This document shows positions 28,047 to 38,012 of a stretch of DNA of 64,000 nt, one piece after another. The translations under genes were made by a program, and so were the position numbers. The stretch's first letter is position 1. Each line of letters starts with the position of its first letter. The DNA comes from Acinetobacter sp. XH1741 (GTDB lineage: Bacteria > Pseudomonadota > Gammaproteobacteria > Pseudomonadales > Moraxellaceae), in NCBI RefSeq assembly GCF_041021895.1, contig NZ_CP157428.1, positions 3,658,001-3,722,000 of the forward strand, written 5' to 3'. Under the pieces are notes generated by a model that saw only the letters and a list, made by a program, of their open reading frames with translations, did no database searches and had not been told where the DNA came from.

Positions 28047-28409
28047 TTAATTTAGAAATTGTTTAATTACATCAATCAATTGCTTTTCTTCGATCGGCTT
28101 GATTAAGTAATCGATTGCACCTTGACGCTTACCCCATACTCGGTCAGTTGCCTGATCCTTCGTACTCACAATAACCACCGGAATATGCTTAGTGTCTTCC
28201 CCACGGCTAATCTGACGAGTTGCCTGAAAACCGTTTACACCTGGCATTACAACGTCCATTAAGACTAAATCAGGCTGCTCAGCTTTTGCTAAAGTGACCC
28301 CATCTGCACCATTAGATGCTTCAAGTACATCATAGCCATGCTTAGTGAGTATTTCTTTAAAACGAAAAGTTTCTGTTGGTGAGTCATCAACGATAAGGAT
28401 ACGTGCCAT
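28047..28409 (-). CDS. pilH: PilH, CheY-like response regulator
   Basis: I choose the ATG at 28409 (MARILIVDDSPTE), eight bases after GAGGG; the TTG five codons upstream overlaps that binding site and is unlikely. The 120-residue product is a stand-alone receiver: acidic pair Asp8-Asp9, phospho-acceptor Asp52 in LVLMDVVMPG, Thr/Ser in VIVSTKD and the conserved Lys in LIKPIEE. In the Pil-Chp system PilH is associated with pilus retraction or acts as a phosphate sink, opposing PilG. 23 bases from pilG. Confidence 0.95.
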   Translation of the reverse strand: MARILIVDDSPTETFRFKEILTKHGYDVLEASNGADGVTLAKAEQPDLVLMDVVMPGVNGFQATRQISRGEDTKHIPVVIVSTKDQATDRVWGKRQGAIDYLIKPIEEKQLIDVIKQFLN

Positions 28410-28432
28410 TTCTTTTGCCCTCAAATTACTTA

Positions 28433-28816
28433 TTATGAACTTACATGATTACGAATCGCATTTAGCAATTCATCTTTGCTAAATGGTTTCGTCAAGTATT
28501 CATCTGAACCTACCACACGCCCTTTTGCCTGATCAAATAAACCATCTTTACTAGAGAGCATGATAACGGGAATGTTTTGATAATTTTGAGAGTTTTTAAT
28601 CAAAGCACAAGTTTGATAACCGTCTAAACGAGGCATCATGATATCTACAAAAACAATATCCGGATTCGCTTCAGCTATTTTAGATAAAGCTTCAAATCCA
28701 TCGACAGCAGTAATCACCTCACAACCTTCACGTTGCAATAATGTTTCTGCTGTACGGCGAATAGTTTTTGAGTCATCAATAACCATTACTTTCAGATTTT
28801 GGAATGCATCTTCCAT
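28433..28816 (-). CDS. pilG: PilG, CheY-like response regulator
   Basis: 127 residues, first gene of the operon. Receiver signature: Asp14-Asp15 (VMVIDDSKTIRR), phospho-acceptor Asp58 (IVFVDIMMPRLDGYQ), SSKDG and YLTKPFSKDELL. In Pseudomonas PilG promotes pilus extension and cAMP production. The upstream 280 bases to the divergent gene are very AT-rich and must hold the operon promoter. Confidence 0.95.
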   Translation of the reverse strand: MEDAFQNLKVMVIDDSKTIRRTAETLLQREGCEVITAVDGFEALSKIAEANPDIVFVDIMMPRLDGYQTCALIKNSQNYQNIPVIMLSSKDGLFDQAKGRVVGSDEYLTKPFSKDELLNAIRNHVSS

Positions 28817-29098
28817 TTAATCTTCCATCCCCATAACATAAAATATAAATGTAATTTAACTTAAATTTGTTTTTACAGATTTATACGCATTTTTAACATA
28901 TCTACACTTCTATTTTCAATGAAAGCTTTTTGTCTACTTTCTCATTTATAAACAATAACTTTTAACCTCATCACACTTTCAAAAAAATTATCATTTTTTT
29001 TATAAACATTATATTTTTATTTAACTAAATAATAACTAATATATTTAAGATTAATTATTTAAAAATAAGAGACTTACCTTTCTTTTTTGGGGAATTTT

Positions 29099-29737
29099 AT
29101 GAATAAGCGGATGAAATATGCCTTTTATAGGAACTGCTTGTCTGTATCTTTAGGCATTGTTTCTTGCGGATCATTGTTTTTCTCATCTCCTACTTTGGCT
29201 GTAACTGATACGCCAAAAGCAGTTTGGTATCGCTATTATGATCAACATGGTATTGCAAATATTAGTACCTCTGTAACGCCAGCTCATATTCGCTATGGAT
29301 ATGAAGCACTCGACCAAAATATGCAGGTGATTAAAAGAAATCACCCCTATAATTCCGAGAAGGATTTAAATCAATCCTCACAGCGTGCTTTATCAGCACA
29401 ATATAGAGAACAAGACAATAAGTTAAAAAAAGCATATAGCAATAGTAAAACTGCGATTATGAAAAGGGACCAAGCATTATTGGCTATAAAAAAACAAATA
29501 AATTATCAGCAAGAACAACTTACTCAGTTACAACAAGACAAAATTTTATTTAAACGCCAAGAAATGGAATATTTTCGCAAAGGTGAAAAAGTTCCAGAAA
29601 GACATAAAACCTTGATTGAAAACAATCTAAATAATATTAATAAAGTAAAACAAACGCTTGAAATACTGTCAAAAGCTTATAATCGGACCAATAATGATTA
29701 TGAAAATATTATCGATCGTTTAAAAAAGCTTGAATAA
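29099..29737 (+). CDS. Secreted coiled-coil protein with DUF4124-like N-terminus
   Basis: The ATG at 29099 follows GGGGAATTTT; an in-frame TTG at 29087 overlaps the binding site. The 212-residue product has a signal peptide-like segment (CLSVSLGIVSCGSLFFSSPTLAV), then a short beta-type stretch VWYRYYDQHGIANISTSVTPAHIRYGYEALD that resembles DUF4124 (Y-R-W/Y-D-x-x-G...S), and from about residue 95 to the end a long Lys/Gln/Glu-rich helix predicted to form coiled coils (QLTQLQQDKILFKRQEME). Likely periplasmic. It is divergent from pilG; function unknown. Low-GC codon use resembles its surroundings. Confidence 0.72.
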   Translation: MNKRMKYAFYRNCLSVSLGIVSCGSLFFSSPTLAVTDTPKAVWYRYYDQHGIANISTSVTPAHIRYGYEALDQNMQVIKRNHPYNSEKDLNQSSQRALSAQYREQDNKLKKAYSNSKTAIMKRDQALLAIKKQINYQQEQLTQLQQDKILFKRQEMEYFRKGEKVPERHKTLIENNLNNINKVKQTLEILSKAYNRTNNDYENIIDRLKKLE

Positions 29738-29796
29738 GCGCACAGCTTTATCAAGAATAGGGGCAAAATAAAATTTGAATTACAGGATGATGCTGT

Positions 29797-30915
29797 ATGC
29801 GCACAACGCATCTTAGCCCTTTTACTTTTTTTAAATTAAGCGTGATTAGCCTTAGTTTGATTTTATCTGCATGTAGTCATCAAGAAGCACCAAAAACAAC
29901 AGCATCCGAACCTAAAAAAATTGAACTGATTCCTCAAGATTTAATTTCTGTAAAAGAAGGCTCTGTTGCTGCCCAGACTGTATTTACAGGAACGATTCGA
30001 GCTGTACAACAAAGCTCAATTCAAGCTCAAGTGAGTGCAACAGCATCTGCCGTTACTGCCAATGTGGGTCAAAAGGTACAAAAGGGCCAAGTATTAGTCA
30101 GATTAAATAATCAGGATAATGCTGCGCGTTTAGCACAAGCACAAGCCAATCTGGCTTCTGCCCAGTCACAAGCAGAGCTTTCACGTAATTTAATGAACCG
30201 TAAACAACGACTGCTCGATCAAGGCTTTATTGCCCGTGTAGAGTTTGAGCAGAGCCAAGTAGATTATAAAGGCCAACTTGAAAGTGTTAGAGCTCAACAA
30301 GCAAATGTTGATATTGCTAAAAAAGCGGATCGGGATGGAGTTATTACCAGCCCTATTTCAGGGATTATTACTAAACGACAAGTTGAACCAGGGCAAACTG
30401 TATCGGTTGGGCAAACTTTATTTGAAATCGTTAATCCTGACCAATTAGAAATTCAGGCGAAACTACCTATTGAACAACAATCAGCGCTAAAAGTCGGTAG
30501 CTCTATTCAATATCAGATTCAAGGTAATTCGAAGCAATTACATGCCGTACTGACACGGATCTCCCCTGTTGCAGACCAAGACAGTCGACAAATTGAATTC
30601 TTTGCGAGTCCAAAAGAAACGATTGATTCATTAAGTATTGGTGCATTCATTAACGGCATAATTTTGCATAGCGATAGCAATCAGGGACAAACCATTCCTT
30701 TAGATAGCATTCAAAACTTGCAACAAGATCCTTTTGTATGGGTTATACGTAATCAAACCATTCAGAAAGTAAAAATTCGGGTAGTTGAGCAGCGTTACAA
30801 CGAAAATATTGCTTTAGTTCAGGGCTTACAAAGCACAGATCAGATCAGCCGTATCCAGTTTGACGACTCAGACATTAATAAAAAAGTGACGCTTACAGCC
30901 GAAAAAAATAAATAA
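29797..30915 (+). CDS. RND efflux periplasmic adaptor lipoprotein (HlyD/MFP family)
   Basis: 372 residues. Lipoprotein signal with LSAC (Cys26), then the adaptor fold: first half of the lipoyl motif (VSATASAVTANVGQKVQKGQVLVRLNNQD near 75-105), an alpha-hairpin (AQAQANLASAQSQAELSRNLMNRKQRLL...), second lipoyl half (GVITSPISGIITKRQVEPGQTVSVGQTLFEIVNPD near 182-216), and a beta-barrel domain. Fourteen bases separate it from the RND permease, so the two are one operon. No outer-membrane factor gene is adjacent; it presumably shares a TolC-like channel encoded elsewhere. Confidence 0.92.
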   Translation: MRTTHLSPFTFFKLSVISLSLILSACSHQEAPKTTASEPKKIELIPQDLISVKEGSVAAQTVFTGTIRAVQQSSIQAQVSATASAVTANVGQKVQKGQVLVRLNNQDNAARLAQAQANLASAQSQAELSRNLMNRKQRLLDQGFIARVEFEQSQVDYKGQLESVRAQQANVDIAKKADRDGVITSPISGIITKRQVEPGQTVSVGQTLFEIVNPDQLEIQAKLPIEQQSALKVGSSIQYQIQGNSKQLHAVLTRISPVADQDSRQIEFFASPKETIDSLSIGAFINGIILHSDSNQGQTIPLDSIQNLQQDPFVWVIRNQTIQKVKIRVVEQRYNENIALVQGLQSTDQISRIQFDDSDINKKVTLTAEKNK

Positions 30916-30929
30916 GGTAGCAATAGCTT

Positions 30930-33900
30930 ATGTGGTTTACCCGAATCAGTGTGAAGTACCCAGTTTTTACCATTATGATGATGCTGTGCTTAATGGTGCT
31001 GGGGCTGGCCTCTTGGAAACGCATGACGGTTGAAGAGTTTCCAAATGTAGATTTCCCATTCGTCGTGGTCTCTACACAATATGCCGGTGCTTCACCTGAG
31101 GCTGTTGAGTCGGACATTACAAAAAAACTCGAAGACCAAATCAATACAATTTCAGGTATTAAACAAATCACTTCACGCTCAAGTGAAGGGTTTTCCATGA
31201 TTGTGGCCGAGTTTAATCTAGATACCTCTTCAGCCATTGCAGCACAAGATGTCCGCGACAAAATTGCTCCAATTACGGCTCAATTTCGTGATGAAATTGA
31301 TACCCCCATTGTACAACGCTACGATCCTTCATCTAGCCCGATTATGTCGGTAGTATTTGAGTCTAGTAGCATGAATTTGGCTCAATTAAGTTCCTATATA
31401 GATAAACGGGTTGTACCTCAGCTTAAAACTGTTTCTGGTGTGGGTAATGTCAATTTATTAGGTGATGCTAAACGCCAGATTCGCATCAAGATTCATCCTG
31501 AGCAATTACAAAGCTACGGTATAGGCATTGATCAGGTCATTAACACTCTAAAAAATGAAAATATTGAAGTCCCTGCCGGAACCTTACAGCAAAAAAACTC
31601 CGAACTGGTGGTACAAATTCAATCTAAGGTGATTCATCCTTTTGGTTTTGGAGATCTGGTTATTGCTAATAAAAATGGCTCCCCCATTTTTCTAAAACAA
31701 GTTGCAACTGTTGAAGATACTCAAGCCGAACTTCAATCGAGTGCATTTTATAATGGAAGAACAGCAGTCTCTGTCGATATTTTAAAAAGTTCCGATGCCA
31801 ATGTAATTCAAGTTGTCGATAAAACTTACCAAACGCTAGAGAAACTAAAAGCTCAAATGCCTGCGGGTCTAAACTATAAAATTGTTGCAGACAGCTCCAA
31901 AGGTATACGTGCATCAATTAAAGATGTAGTTCGTACCATTATTGAAGGCGCCGGCTTAGCCGTTTTAATTGTTTTACTCTTTTTAGGTTCTTTCCGTTCT
32001 ACCGTCATTACAGGTTTAACGTTACCCATTACCCTGCTTGGAACATTAACATTCATCTGGGCTTTTGGCTTTAGTATTAACATGATGACGCTATTAGCCT
32101 TGTCACTCAGTATTGGTCTGTTAATTGATGATGCAATTGTCGTTCGAGAAAACATTGTTAGACATACCGAGCTTGGCAAAGACCATGTCACCGCAGCTTT
32201 AGATGGCACCAAAGAAATTGGATTAGCAGTACTTGCAACCACGCTTACGATTGTTGCCGTGTTTTTACCCGTAGCGTTTATGGGGGGATTGATTGGACGT
32301 TTCTTTTATCAATTTGGGGTAACCGTTAGTACCGCTGTTCTCATTTCTATGTTTATCAGTTTTACACTCGACCCCATGCTTTCAGCTCATTGGAAAGATT
32401 CTGTAAAGAAAAAAGAGAGCCGACTTCAACGTTTCTTTAATCGTATTTCTAGTTTACTAGATGGCCTGACCCATATTTATGAAAAACTATTAAAACTCGC
32501 GCTACGCTTTCGTTTCATTACCGTTATTATTGCAATTGCTTCATTGGTCGCGGCCTTAGGCTTATCTAAATTGATCGGAACCGAATTTGTACCAGTCCCA
32601 GATAAAGGCGAAATTCGTATTCAATTCGAAACTCCAGTCGATGCATCTTTAGAATATACCCAAGCAAAGTTACATCAGGTCGATCAAATTATTAGACAAT
32701 TTCCTGATGTTGTTTCTACCTATGGTGTAGTAAACAGCGCAATAGACTCTGGTAAAAACCATGCGGGTCTTGGTGTGACCTTAAAACCAAAACAACAACG
32801 CAGTTCAGATCTGACGACACTTAATAATGAGTTCCGTGACCGTTTGCAAACCGTAGCAGGTATTCATGTGACCTCTGTCGCTGCTGCTCAAGATTCCGTT
32901 TCTGGTGGCCAAAAGCCAATCATGATTTCTATTAAAGGAACTGACCTAAATGAGCTGCAAAAAATTTCAAATCGATTTATAGCTGAAATGGGTAAAATTA
33001 ACGGCGTGGTCGATTTAGAAAGCTCGTTAAAAGAGCCAAAGCCAACTTTAGGTGTGAATATTAATCGTGTACTGGCAAGTGACTTAGGTTTATCTGTTTC
33101 TCAAGTTGCCAATGCGATTCGTCCATTAATTGCTGGTGACAATGTCACAACTTGGGAAGATCGTGACGGCGAAACTTATGACGTTAATATTCGATTAAAT
33201 GAAAACAAGCGCATGCTTCCTCAAGATGTGCAAAACCTTTATCTCAACTCAAATAAAACCAGTGCAAATGGACAACCAATCTTAGTTCCATTGAGTGCAG
33301 TCGCAACGACTGAAGAAAAATTAGGTGCTTCACAAATTAACCGTCGTGATCTTGAGCGCGAAGTATTGATTAAAGCAAATACGTCGGGACGCCCAAGTGG
33401 TGATATCGGAAAAGATATTGATAAAATGCAAAAAGCATTTAAGTTGCCTGCTGGCTATACTTTCAATACTCAAGGTGCCAATGCAGATATGGCCGAATCT
33501 GCTGGCTATGCTTTAACTGCGATTACTCTTTCCATTGTATTTATTTATATTGTTTTGGGTTCTCAGTTTAATAGTTTTATTCATCCCGCTGCGATTATGG
33601 CATCTTTACCATTATCTTTAATTGGTGTCTTCCTCGCCCTATTCTTGTTTAAAAGTACCCTTAATCTATTTTCGATTATCGGCATTATTATGCTTATGGG
33701 GCTAGTGACCAAAAATGCGATTTTACTGATCGACTTTATTAAAAAGTCCATGGAACATGGGGAAAGTCGTTATGATGCTATTTTACAAGCAGGTAAAACC
33801 CGTTTACGCCCCATCTTAATGACTACCAGCGCTATGGTCATGGGTATGGTTCCCTTAGCTCTAGGCTTGGGTGAAGGCGGAGAACAAAGTGCACCGATGG

Positions 33901-34028
33901 CTCATGCAGTTATTGGTGGGGTAATTACCTCAACTTTATTGACGCTTGTGGTTGTACCTGTCATTTTCACTTATCTGGATGACTTGAAAAACTTTATGCT
34001 GCGTCAAACCAGACGATTCATGTCATAA
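30930..34028 (+). CDS. RND efflux permease, HAE-1 type
   Basis: 1032 residues, full length for AcrB-type pumps with 12 helices and two large periplasmic loops. The proton-relay Asp pair is in LSIGLLIDDAIVVREN (helix 4) and the matching Lys in GLVTKNAILLIDF (helix 10). N-terminus MWFTRISVKYPVFTIMMM and EEFPNVDFPFVVVSTQYAGASPEAVE place it near the MdtB/MexF-unlike, single-adaptor branch of HAE-1 permeases. It forms a two-gene unit with the upstream adaptor. Substrates cannot be read; drugs, dyes or fatty acids are possible. Published names for Acinetobacter RND pairs exist, but I cannot verify which applies. Confidence 0.94.
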   Translation: MWFTRISVKYPVFTIMMMLCLMVLGLASWKRMTVEEFPNVDFPFVVVSTQYAGASPEAVESDITKKLEDQINTISGIKQITSRSSEGFSMIVAEFNLDTSSAIAAQDVRDKIAPITAQFRDEIDTPIVQRYDPSSSPIMSVVFESSSMNLAQLSSYIDKRVVPQLKTVSGVGNVNLLGDAKRQIRIKIHPEQLQSYGIGIDQVINTLKNENIEVPAGTLQQKNSELVVQIQSKVIHPFGFGDLVIANKNGSPIFLKQVATVEDTQAELQSSAFYNGRTAVSVDILKSSDANVIQVVDKTYQTLEKLKAQMPAGLNYKIVADSSKGIRASIKDVVRTIIEGAGLAVLIVLLFLGSFRSTVITGLTLPITLLGTLTFIWAFGFSINMMTLLALSLSIGLLIDDAIVVRENIVRHTELGKDHVTAALDGTKEIGLAVLATTLTIVAVFLPVAFMGGLIGRFFYQFGVTVSTAVLISMFISFTLDPMLSAHWKDSVKKKESRLQRFFNRISSLLDGLTHIYEKLLKLALRFRFITVIIAIASLVAALGLSKLIGTEFVPVPDKGEIRIQFETPVDASLEYTQAKLHQVDQIIRQFPDVVSTYGVVNSAIDSGKNHAGLGVTLKPKQQRSSDLTTLNNEFRDRLQTVAGIHVTSVAAAQDSVSGGQKPIMISIKGTDLNELQKISNRFIAEMGKINGVVDLESSLKEPKPTLGVNINRVLASDLGLSVSQVANAIRPLIAGDNVTTWEDRDGETYDVNIRLNENKRMLPQDVQNLYLNSNKTSANGQPILVPLSAVATTEEKLGASQINRRDLEREVLIKANTSGRPSGDIGKDIDKMQKAFKLPAGYTFNTQGANADMAESAGYALTAITLSIVFIYIVLGSQFNSFIHPAAIMASLPLSLIGVFLALFLFKSTLNLFSIIGIIMLMGLVTKNAILLIDFIKKSMEHGESRYDAILQAGKTRLRPILMTTSAMVMGMVPLALGLGEGGEQSAPMAHAVIGGVITSTLLTLVVVPVIFTYLDDLKNFMLRQTRRFMS

Positions 34029-34086
34029 TGCAGCAACTATCGTATAATCTGCGTTTTTACAACGCTTAACTTTTAGGACTTTTTCC

Positions 34087-35802
34087 ATGCGCGCAAGCCG
34101 CTTTTTATTTGCAACGTTGAGAGAAACCCCAAACGATGCTGAAGTGATTTCACATCAGCTTATGTTACGTGCGGGGATGATTCGTAAATTGGCATCTGGT
34201 TTATATACATGGCTGCCGATGGGAACACGTGTGCTTAAAAAAGTAGATGCGATTGTTCGTGAGGAAATGAATCGTTCAGGTGCTATGGAAGTGTTCATGC
34301 CCGTGACTCAACCCGCTAGTCTGTGGGAAGAATCAGGTCGTTATGAACTATACGGCCCTGAACTATTACGTTTTAAAGATCGTCACGACAACCCGTTTGT
34401 GCTGGGTCCTACACATGAAGAAGTGATTACCGATTTAGCGCGTAACGAGCTAAAAAGTTATAAACAACTTCCTGTAAATTTCTATCAAATTCAAACTAAA
34501 TTCCGTGATGAAATTCGTCCACGTTTTGGCGTAATGCGTTCACGCGAGTTCATCATGAAAGATGCTTATTCTTTCCATGCAACTCAAGCATCATTACAAG
34601 AAACTTATGATGTAATGTACGACACCTATAGCCGTATTTTCACTCGCTTAGGCTTGGACTTCCGTCCAGTACAAGCAGATACAGGTTCGATTGGTGGTTC
34701 AGCTTCACATGAGTTCCATGTATTGGCTTCAAGTGGTGAAGATGACATCGCATTTTCAACTGAATCTGATTATGCAGCAAACGTTGAAATGGCTGAGGCA
34801 GTTTTAGTGGGTGAACGTGCTGCACCTGCACAAGAATTTAAATTAGTTGAGACTCCAAACCAAAAAACAATTGATGATGTTTGCCAATTCTTAAAGGCAG
34901 ATGCAAAACAGTCTGTAAAAGCATTATTGGTGCAAGGCATTGCTGACGAAAAAGGCAATGTTCCTGTGGTTGCGCTATTCTTACGTGGCGATCATGAACT
35001 GAATGAAATTAAAGCCGAGAAACATCCTTTAGTCGCGGCCCCTCTTACTTTTGCAACTGAAGAACAACTTCAAGCATTTGGTTTAACTGCTGGCTTTACA
35101 GGTCCACAAGGTTTAGTCGAAAAAGGCTTAACTGTAATTGTTGACCGTGCTGCATCTGTTCTTTCTGACTTCGTTGCTGGTGCAAATGAAGTAGATAAAC
35201 ATGCGGTAGGCGTAAACTGGGAACGCGATGCCCAAATCACTGAAGTCTTTGATTTACGTAACGTAGTTGAAGGTGATCCATCTCCAGATGGTAAAGGTAT
35301 GCTACAAATTAAACGCGGTATTGAAGTCGGTCATATTTTCCAACTTGGTACCAAGTACTCTGAAGCTTTAGGCTGTAAAGTTCTAGGTGAAGATGGCAAA
35401 CCATTTACAGTAACTATGGGTTGTTACGGTATTGGTGTAACACGTGTGGTTGCAGCAGCAATTGAACAAAATTACGATGATAAAGGTATTATCTGGCCAC
35501 AAGCCATTGCACCTTTTGAAATCGCAATTGTTCCAATGAATGCACACAAATCACCACGTACGTTTGAAGCAGCAGAAGCACTTTATGCAGAACTTCAAGC
35601 TCAAGGTTTTGACGTATTACTTGATGATCGTAACGAACGTCCAGGCGTTAAATTCTCTGATCTTGAGTTGATGGGTATCCCTCATCGTATTGTGATTGGT
35701 GAAAAAGGCCTTGATGCTGGTACTTTCGAATACAAAGGCCGTCGCGATGCTGAAGCGAGCAATTTAACTAAAGAAGAACTTTTAGCTAAGTTAGCGCGTT
35801 AA
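34087..35802 (+). CDS. proS: Prolyl-tRNA synthetase
   Basis: 571 residues, bacterial-type class II enzyme with editing domain. Motif 1 lies near residues 60-80, motif 2 near 135-160 ([31 protein letters not shown]) and motif 3 near 440-460 ([17 protein letters not shown]). The editing insertion (about 225-385) includes [17 protein letters not shown]. The C-terminal anticodon-binding domain (about 475-571) has [32 protein letters not shown]. It attaches proline to tRNA-Pro and hydrolyses Ala-tRNA-Pro. 58 bases after the RND permease stop, with its own terminator. Confidence 0.98.
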   Translation: MRASRFLFATLRETPNDAEVISHQLMLRAGMIRKLASGLYTWLPMGTRVLKKVDAIVREEMNRSGAMEVFMPVTQPASLWEESGRYELYGPELLRFKDRHDNPFVLGPTHEEVITDLARNELKSYKQLPVNFYQIQTKFRDEIRPRFGVMRSREFIMKDAYSFHATQASLQETYDVMYDTYSRIFTRLGLDFRPVQADTGSIGGSASHEFHVLASSGEDDIAFSTESDYAANVEMAEAVLVGERAAPAQEFKLVETPNQKTIDDVCQFLKADAKQSVKALLVQGIADEKGNVPVVALFLRGDHELNEIKAEKHPLVAAPLTFATEEQLQAFGLTAGFTGPQGLVEKGLTVIVDRAASVLSDFVAGANEVDKHAVGVNWERDAQITEVFDLRNVVEGDPSPDGKGMLQIKRGIEVGHIFQLGTKYSEALGCKVLGEDGKPFTVTMGCYGIGVTRVVAAAIEQNYDDKGIIWPQAIAPFEIAIVPMNAHKSPRTFEAAEALYAELQAQGFDVLLDDRNERPGVKFSDLELMGIPHRIVIGEKGLDAGTFEYKGRRDAEASNLTKEELLAKLAR

Positions 35803-35815
35803 TAAATATATAAAT

Positions 35816-35847
35816 AAAAAAGCAGCTTTTAGAAGCTGCTTTTTTTA
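35816..35847. terminator. Bidirectional terminator between proS and the YegP-like gene
   Basis: AGCAGCTT, loop TTAG, AAGCTGCT, with A run before and T run after; serves proS (+) and the convergent gene ending at 35857 (-). Confidence 0.9.
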
Positions 35848-35856
35848 CATTTAATT

Positions 35857-36198
35857 TTATGCCTGAACCGTTAAATCTTTAATGGTTGCCGAAGATCCAT
35901 TGGTTTTAACCGATTCAATCCCCTTATCACGAGATGCTTCACTGGCATACAACTGGCTCGTACCAATAATTTGATGATTTGCAGCTTTTAAGTTGAAATA
36001 AGGTTTCCCATTCTTTGCAGTTAAACGATCATATCGCCCTTCGTCACCACTATTTTTTTGAACGGACTCGATACCATTCACAGCTGATGCTTTCGCTTTA
36101 TATAGCTCACTATTTAAAATAATTTCGCCATTACCAGCCTTTAATACAAAGCGATATTGTCCATCATTCGCTTGAGAAATTTCGTACCATCCTGCCAT
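35857..36198 (-). CDS. YegP family protein (two DUF1508 repeats)
   Basis: 113 residues made of two tandem copies of a 45-50 residue unit: GWYEISQANDGQYRFVLKAGNGEIILNS...Y.....A..GIESV (about 3-48) and GRYDRLTAKNGKPYFNLKAANHQIIGTSQLY...A...GIESV (about 52-98). This is the YegP/UPF0339 pattern. Cytoplasmic, function unknown, often abundant in stationary phase in relatives. The distinct AT-rich 200 bases upstream must contain its promoter. Confidence 0.88.
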   Translation of the reverse strand: MAGWYEISQANDGQYRFVLKAGNGEIILNSELYKAKASAVNGIESVQKNSGDEGRYDRLTAKNGKPYFNLKAANHQIIGTSQLYASEASRDKGIESVKTNGSSATIKDLTVQA

Positions 36199-36354
36199 AT
36201 GAACCTCGTTTTTTTGTTGGTGTGAGTATGACTTTCGTTATTATTCTGGACGAAAGTTATTCATTATTAATGACAATATAAATGAGGTATGCAACTTTGG
36301 ATAGACTACTTTTTATACATTATCGTAATAAAATTATAAGGATGTTGAATGATT

Positions 36355-36384
36355 AAAAAGATAGAGGCAACATGTGTGCCTCTA
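36355..36384 (-). terminator. Intrinsic terminator of the YjdM-like gene
   Basis: TAGAGGCA and TGCCTCTA (36362-36384) with a seven-base loop; read leftward it is followed by TCTTTTTAAT. Confidence 0.72.
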
Positions 36385-36409
36385 CCAAAATGTAATTAAA
36401 ATTAACAAA

Positions 36410-36754
36410 TTAAGCTTTTTTTACAAATTCTGATTTTAATTTCATTTGACCAATACCATCAATTTTACAGTCAATGTTATGGCCATCACTTGCATCTGGA
36501 ACTAAACGAATTGTTTTTACTTTTGTTCCCACTTTTACAACTGAAGATGAACCTTTAATTTTTAAATCTTTAATTACAGTAACGCTATCGCCATCTGCCA
36601 AGACATTACCATTTGCATCTTTAATGATTTCTTGCTCTTCAGCAATTGAAGCTTCCCCTTCCTTCCATTCATGTGAGCATTCAGGACAAATTAATAAATC
36701 GCCGTCTTGGTAGGTATATTCTGATTGGCATTTTGGGCAATTTGGCAAAGACAT
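36410..36754 (-). CDS. yjdM: YjdM/PhnA family zinc-ribbon protein
   Basis: 114 residues. N-terminal zinc ribbon with CPKC and CPEC (about 6-9 and 23-26), then the PhnA/YjdM domain: [43 protein letters not shown] near 43-87 and [22 protein letters not shown] at the end. E. coli YjdM was once tied to alkylphosphonate use only by location; its real role is unknown. Stop is followed by a terminator. Confidence 0.9.
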   Translation of the reverse strand: MSLPNCPKCQSEYTYQDGDLLICPECSHEWKEGEASIAEEQEIIKDANGNVLADGDSVTVIKDLKIKGSSSVVKVGTKVKTIRLVPDASDGHNIDCKIDGIGQMKLKSEFVKKA

Positions 36755-36844
36755 AAAAAAATCTCAAAAATTATATTATGCGAGATATGACTCATTTTTT
36801 AAAGTTTTAAATAAAAGACTTTTACCAAAAAAAAATTTATACAT

Positions 36845-37201
36845 CTATCCTTTACTCTTCTCCAGCAAATATTCTTTTAAAATCATCGCATGGTTATGTT
36901 CTATATTTTTTGTTGAATACAAAAGAGTAACTTTATGCTGTGACACGATGTCTTGTAACTCTTTAACAGCCGGATTCGTTGCTAACTCTGCCAAATAACG
37001 CTGTTTAAACTCGTTCCAATGTTCTGCGGATTCTGCATGAAACCATTTACGAAGTTCGGTTGAAGGCGCTATTTCTTTTAGCCACAAATCTAAATGAGCA
37101 TTTTCTTTACTCATTCCTCGACTCCATAGACGATCTACTAAAATTCGCTTTCCATCATCAGCACTTACATGTTCATAAATTCTTTTAATCTGTATTTCCA
37201 T
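36845..37201 (-). CDS. DUF488 family protein
   Basis: 118 residues from the ATG at 37201; a GTG lies one codon upstream. Family blocks: IKRIYEHVSADDGKRILVDRLWSRGMSKENAHLDLWLKEIAPSTELRKWFHAESAEHWNEFKQRYLAEL and VTLLYSTKNIEHNHAMILKEYL. These are the DUF488 (YeaO-like) signatures. Function is unknown; the conserved Arg/Trp/His-rich surface suggests nucleic acid or nucleotide binding, which is only an inference. Confidence 0.87.
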   Translation of the reverse strand: MEIQIKRIYEHVSADDGKRILVDRLWSRGMSKENAHLDLWLKEIAPSTELRKWFHAESAEHWNEFKQRYLAELATNPAVKELQDIVSQHKVTLLYSTKNIEHNHAMILKEYLLEKSKG

Positions 37202-37278
37202 CACTTTTTCTCACTAAAGCACCTAATAATTTAAGCTTTATAAGGCCATTCAATATTTTGTTCTTTTTCATTCATTAT

Positions 37279-37316
37279 AAAAAAGAAAGTGAGTAGTTTT
37301 TTCTCTACTCACTTTC
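37279..37316 (-). terminator. Intrinsic terminator of the SRPBCC gene
   Basis: GAAAGTGAGTAG (37285-37296) pairs with CTACTCACTTTC (37305-37316) over 12 bases; the minus strand then reads six T. Confidence 0.88.
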
Positions 37317-37345
37317 AATGAAGTTAATCAAATTTAACAAGCTCA

Positions 37346-37795
37346 TTACTGATCTGGAATCGCAGCTTCTACCAATAAAGTTAATAAAGACAAAGACTCT
37401 TGCCATCCTAAATAACATGCTTCTACGGGTATAGCTTCAGGTATTCCTTCTTGAGTGATATGTACTTCTGTACCGACCAATACGGTTTTTAATGTAATAG
37501 TCACCTGCATGGTGCCCGGTAAATTTGAATCATCAAATTGATCGTTATAACGAATTAACTCATTTGGAATAAGTTCAACATATGTTCCTCCGAAAGAATG
37601 CGTTGATCCCGTCGAAAAATTGGTGAAACTCATTTTATATGAGCCGCCCACTTTGGCATCAAAACTATGCATCTTCGCAGTAAAACCGTGAGGAGCTAAC
37701 CATTTAACTAAAGCATCTGGGTCGAGAAAAGCACGATAAACTCGCTCAACGGGAGCCTTAAATACTCGATGTAATTTTACTGTACCTGTTGCCAT
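37346..37795 (-). CDS. SRPBCC (AHSA1-type) domain protein
   Basis: 149 residues. The Bet v 1/AHSA1 pattern is clear: VKLHRVFKAPVERVYRAFLDPDALVKWLAPHGFT (about 5-38), GGSYKMSFTNFSTG, GTYVELIPNELIRYNDQFDD and YLGWQESLSLLTLLVEA. Such hydrophobic-pocket proteins bind lipids or small molecules; no substrate is known for this subgroup. Monocistronic. Confidence 0.87.
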   Translation of the reverse strand: MATGTVKLHRVFKAPVERVYRAFLDPDALVKWLAPHGFTAKMHSFDAKVGGSYKMSFTNFSTGSTHSFGGTYVELIPNELIRYNDQFDDSNLPGTMQVTITLKTVLVGTEVHITQEGIPEAIPVEACYLGWQESLSLLTLLVEAAIPDQ

Positions 37796-38012
37796 TATAT
37801 TCTCCTTGTTTTAAGTCCATCTAAGTTATAAAAATTATGGTTAATAGCTTAAACCTTCCGCTTTATTCAAACGTATATTTTTGGTGTTTTTTAAAACAAA
37901 AAAGCCAACTTCAGGACAAACTCAAATTACGAAAACTATGGCTGATTTTTTAGTAAAAATGGCGCAAAATAGTCAGCAATCATAAAGAAACCTATTGAAT
38001 TTGAGATTAATT

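Noticed and set aside
31874..32242. 122-residue minus ORF within the RND permease
   Set aside because: Antisense shadow of helices 1-4 of the permease; composition follows the coding strand.
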